Shown piece after piece: positions 28,057-29,289 of a stretch of 29,289 bases of DNA. Below the pieces are notes generated by a model. That model was given only the letters and a program-made list of their open reading frames with translations. It made no database searches and was not told the origin of the DNA. The stretch's first letter is position 1; every line of letters starts with the position of its first letter. The translations under genes and the position numbers were made by a program. Where the stretch lies: IMG/VR virus record IMGVR_UViG_3300009610_000759, positions 1 to 29,289 of that record; one strand, written 5' to 3'. This stretch comes from a virus.

Positions 28057-28250
28057 GCGGCATGCTTTTGGGCGAACTCCCGCACGAGCTTAATTACGAC
28101 GTCCCGCATCGTCTCTCCCCGCCGCGCACAAGCGGACTTGAAAGCGGAGTGGGTATCCTCCGGAATGCCTTGCACGAACAGGGTCTTCTTGTGCCGCGGA
28201 CGCCCGGGATCAGCCGGCAATGGGGATATTTTGCTTCGGGGTCTTATCAT
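28053..28250 (-). CDS. Ribbon-helix-helix DNA-binding protein
   Basis: A 65-residue protein. After a basic, Pro-rich arm (RPRSKISPLPADPGRPRHKK) it has the ribbon TLFVQGIPEDTHSAFKSACA and then RRGETMRDVVIKLVREFAQ. The alternate strand residues, a P before a helix that starts D-x-x-x-x-A-F, and the RRG-x-T-x-R-D turn match the Arc/MetJ/ParG type. Dimers bind palindromic operators in the major groove. It is translationally coupled on both sides (helicase stop and primase start both in ATGA overlaps), so it may repress this replication operon. Confidence 0.75.
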   Translation of the reverse strand: MIRPRSKISPLPADPGRPRHKKTLFVQGIPEDTHSAFKSACARRGETMRDVVIKLVREFAQKHAA

Positions 28251-29289
28251 AAGTAGTTCTCTGGTTTCATTAACTCATCAAATATATTTAGCGGATCGGA
28301 CGCTTCTCCGCCATCTAAGACGGAGCCCAACACCTCGGCCTTGTGCTGGAGCATGCTGACCAATTTCTCCTCCACTGTTTCTTTGACTGCTAAATAATGC
28401 GCGGTCACTTTCAGCTTTTGCCCGATGCGGTGGATGCGGTCTTCGCCCTGTAACAGATCGCCCGGAGTCCAGGGATAGTCCAGCGCCACAATATCCTGGG
28501 CCGCGGTCATCGTGTTGCCCACACCCGCCGCCTTCCAATTGCCTACCAAAAGCCAAGTGGAGCGGTGGCTTTGAAAGCGCCGCACGGCTTCGGTCCGCTT
28601 GCGTCCCCGGATGCGGCCATCGACAATGACTGCCGTGGGAAAGCGTTTCACCAAATAGTCGATCACAAAAGTGTTCATCGTAAGCCCGACCAGCTTCCGC
28701 CCCGGGTGCACCTCGCGGAACCGGACAATCCAGCGGACCATGAGCTCCAGCTTCAAGCGGGCAACCAGGCGAAGCAGATAGCCCACCTTCACTAAAGCCA
28801 TGCTCTTTCGCGCCCTACGGGCCCTTAGCGGGCTTTGATTGTGGAGCCACTCCCGGAAGTGGTCTTGCGCCTTCCGATACTCCTGGAGCCCTTCCGCAGG
28901 CAGCTTCATCACGACCACCCGCCGTCGTTTGCTGGGCAGCTCAGTCAACACATTGGACTTGAGCCGGCGGATCATGCACTCTTGTCGCAGGATGCGGTGA
29001 AGCTCGCCTAGGCGCTCCGCTCCGTCATACTTCCAGCCCCACGGGGTCTTGCGCGGCTTGCAGTAGCGCCAGGCGTAAACCGCCCAGTCGGGGAAGATAT
29101 CGGGGCGGATAAGCCGCAGGACGTTCCACAGCTCTATCGGGCGGTTGGTGAGCGGCGTTCCGCTTAAGCCCAGCACCGAGGAGGCTCCGCGAACGAGCTT
29201 GACTGCGGCTTTGCTGCGAAGGGCGGACCTCTCCTTGCAGTAGTGGACTTCGTCAAAGATAACGCATTGCGGGCGGGCCGCGCACAGCA
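28247..29289 (-). CDS. SNF2-family helicase, N-terminal part outside the window
   Basis: The frame is open to the window edge, so the first motifs are missing. The visible part has QCVIFDEVHYCKERSALRSK (Walker B as DEVH), GLSGTPLTNRPIELWNVL (motif III), IRRLKSNVLTELPSKRRRVV, a lower helicase domain with VGLTMNTFVIDYLVKRFP, RRFQSHRSTWLLVGNWKAAG, and the motif V-VI segment VALDYPWTPGDLLQGEDRIH followed by RIGQ. This is the SMARCAL1/Rad5-like SNF2 arrangement. It translocates on double-stranded DNA using ATP. The role in phage replication or recombination is inferred from position next to primase. Confidence 0.88.
   Translation of the reverse strand, partial: LCAARPQCVIFDEVHYCKERSALRSKAAVKLVRGASSVLGLSGTPLTNRPIELWNVLRLIRPDIFPDWAVYAWRYCKPRKTPWGWKYDGAERLGELHRILRQECMIRRLKSNVLTELPSKRRRVVVMKLPAEGLQEYRKAQDHFREWLHNQSPLRARRARKSMALVKVGYLLRLVARLKLELMVRWIVRFREVHPGRKLVGLTMNTFVIDYLVKRFPTAVIVDGRIRGRKRTEAVRRFQSHRSTWLLVGNWKAAGVGNTMTAAQDIVALDYPWTPGDLLQGEDRIHRIGQKLKVTAHYLAVKETVEEKLVSMLQHKAEVLGSVLDGGEASDPLNIFDELMKPENYL

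Noticed and set aside
1-29289. tRNA, rRNA or insertion sequence
   Set aside because: No cloverleaf-like segments with conserved T-loop, no rRNA-like sequence and no transposase motifs were seen by eye; a covariance-model search would be needed to be certain about tRNAs.

Overview
The window looks like part of a tailed double-stranded DNA phage genome (Caudoviricetes), free virus or prophage. Every convincing gene is on the minus strand, genes are packed with many 4-base ATGA start/stop overlaps, and the set includes both terminase subunits, portal, minor head protein, prohead protease, capsid decoration protein, major capsid protein, neck proteins and a tail-fibre-like protein. No tRNA, rRNA, integrase, lysis enzyme, tape measure gene or CRISPR array is visible. 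The host is not named by the sequence. Several exported proteins carry fibronectin-III or Ig-like domains in a style I associate with Verrucomicrobiota (for example TGYNLYYG followed by YTN and SVGN), so a host in that group is a reasonable but unproven guess.

In transcription order (right to left) the layout is as follows. (1) 29289-25672: replication and entry of packaging, with an SNF2-type helicase cut by the window edge, a ribbon-helix-helix protein, a short zinc-finger/TOPRIM primase, a small terminase subunit and QueC. (2) 25671-25380: a 292-base noncoding gap with three inverted repeats. (3) 25379-22573: accessory genes, including a 409-residue protein with a Cys cluster and a possible OB fold, two tandem paralogues and small membrane proteins. 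(4) 22536-17847: a C2H2 zinc-finger microprotein, terminase large subunit, a fibronectin-like lipoprotein, a chain of very small overlapping genes and ThyX. (5) 17774-13788: a small exported Ig-like protein, portal, and a minor head protein fused to a proline-rich linker and a zincin-like metalloprotease domain. (6) 13786-8579: a compact glycan cassette with five glycosyltransferase-type proteins (GT11 fucosyltransferase-like, two GT2, one GT34-like, one sialyltransferase-like), an FkbM methyltransferase, a second methyltransferase and two small unknowns. (7) 8574-5490: exported and membrane accessory proteins, including a fibronectin-III protein, an Ig-like protein with a likely internal second start, and a lipoprotein. 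(8) 5359-1: prohead protease/scaffold, decoration protein, encapsulin-like major capsid protein, neck proteins, a further sialyltransferase/DUF115-like protein placed between two neck genes, and the start of a tail-fibre-like protein.

Together the genes suggest a phage that replicates with its own primase and helicase, supports dTMP supply with ThyX, may carry 7-deazaguanine-modified DNA (QueC), and invests heavily in glycan chemistry and exported Ig-fold proteins. The glycan genes sit inside the head morphogenesis region, which suggests either decoration of the virion or remodelling of the host surface. This cassette, the metalloprotease-fused minor head protein and the structured noncoding gap are the best candidates for something undescribed.
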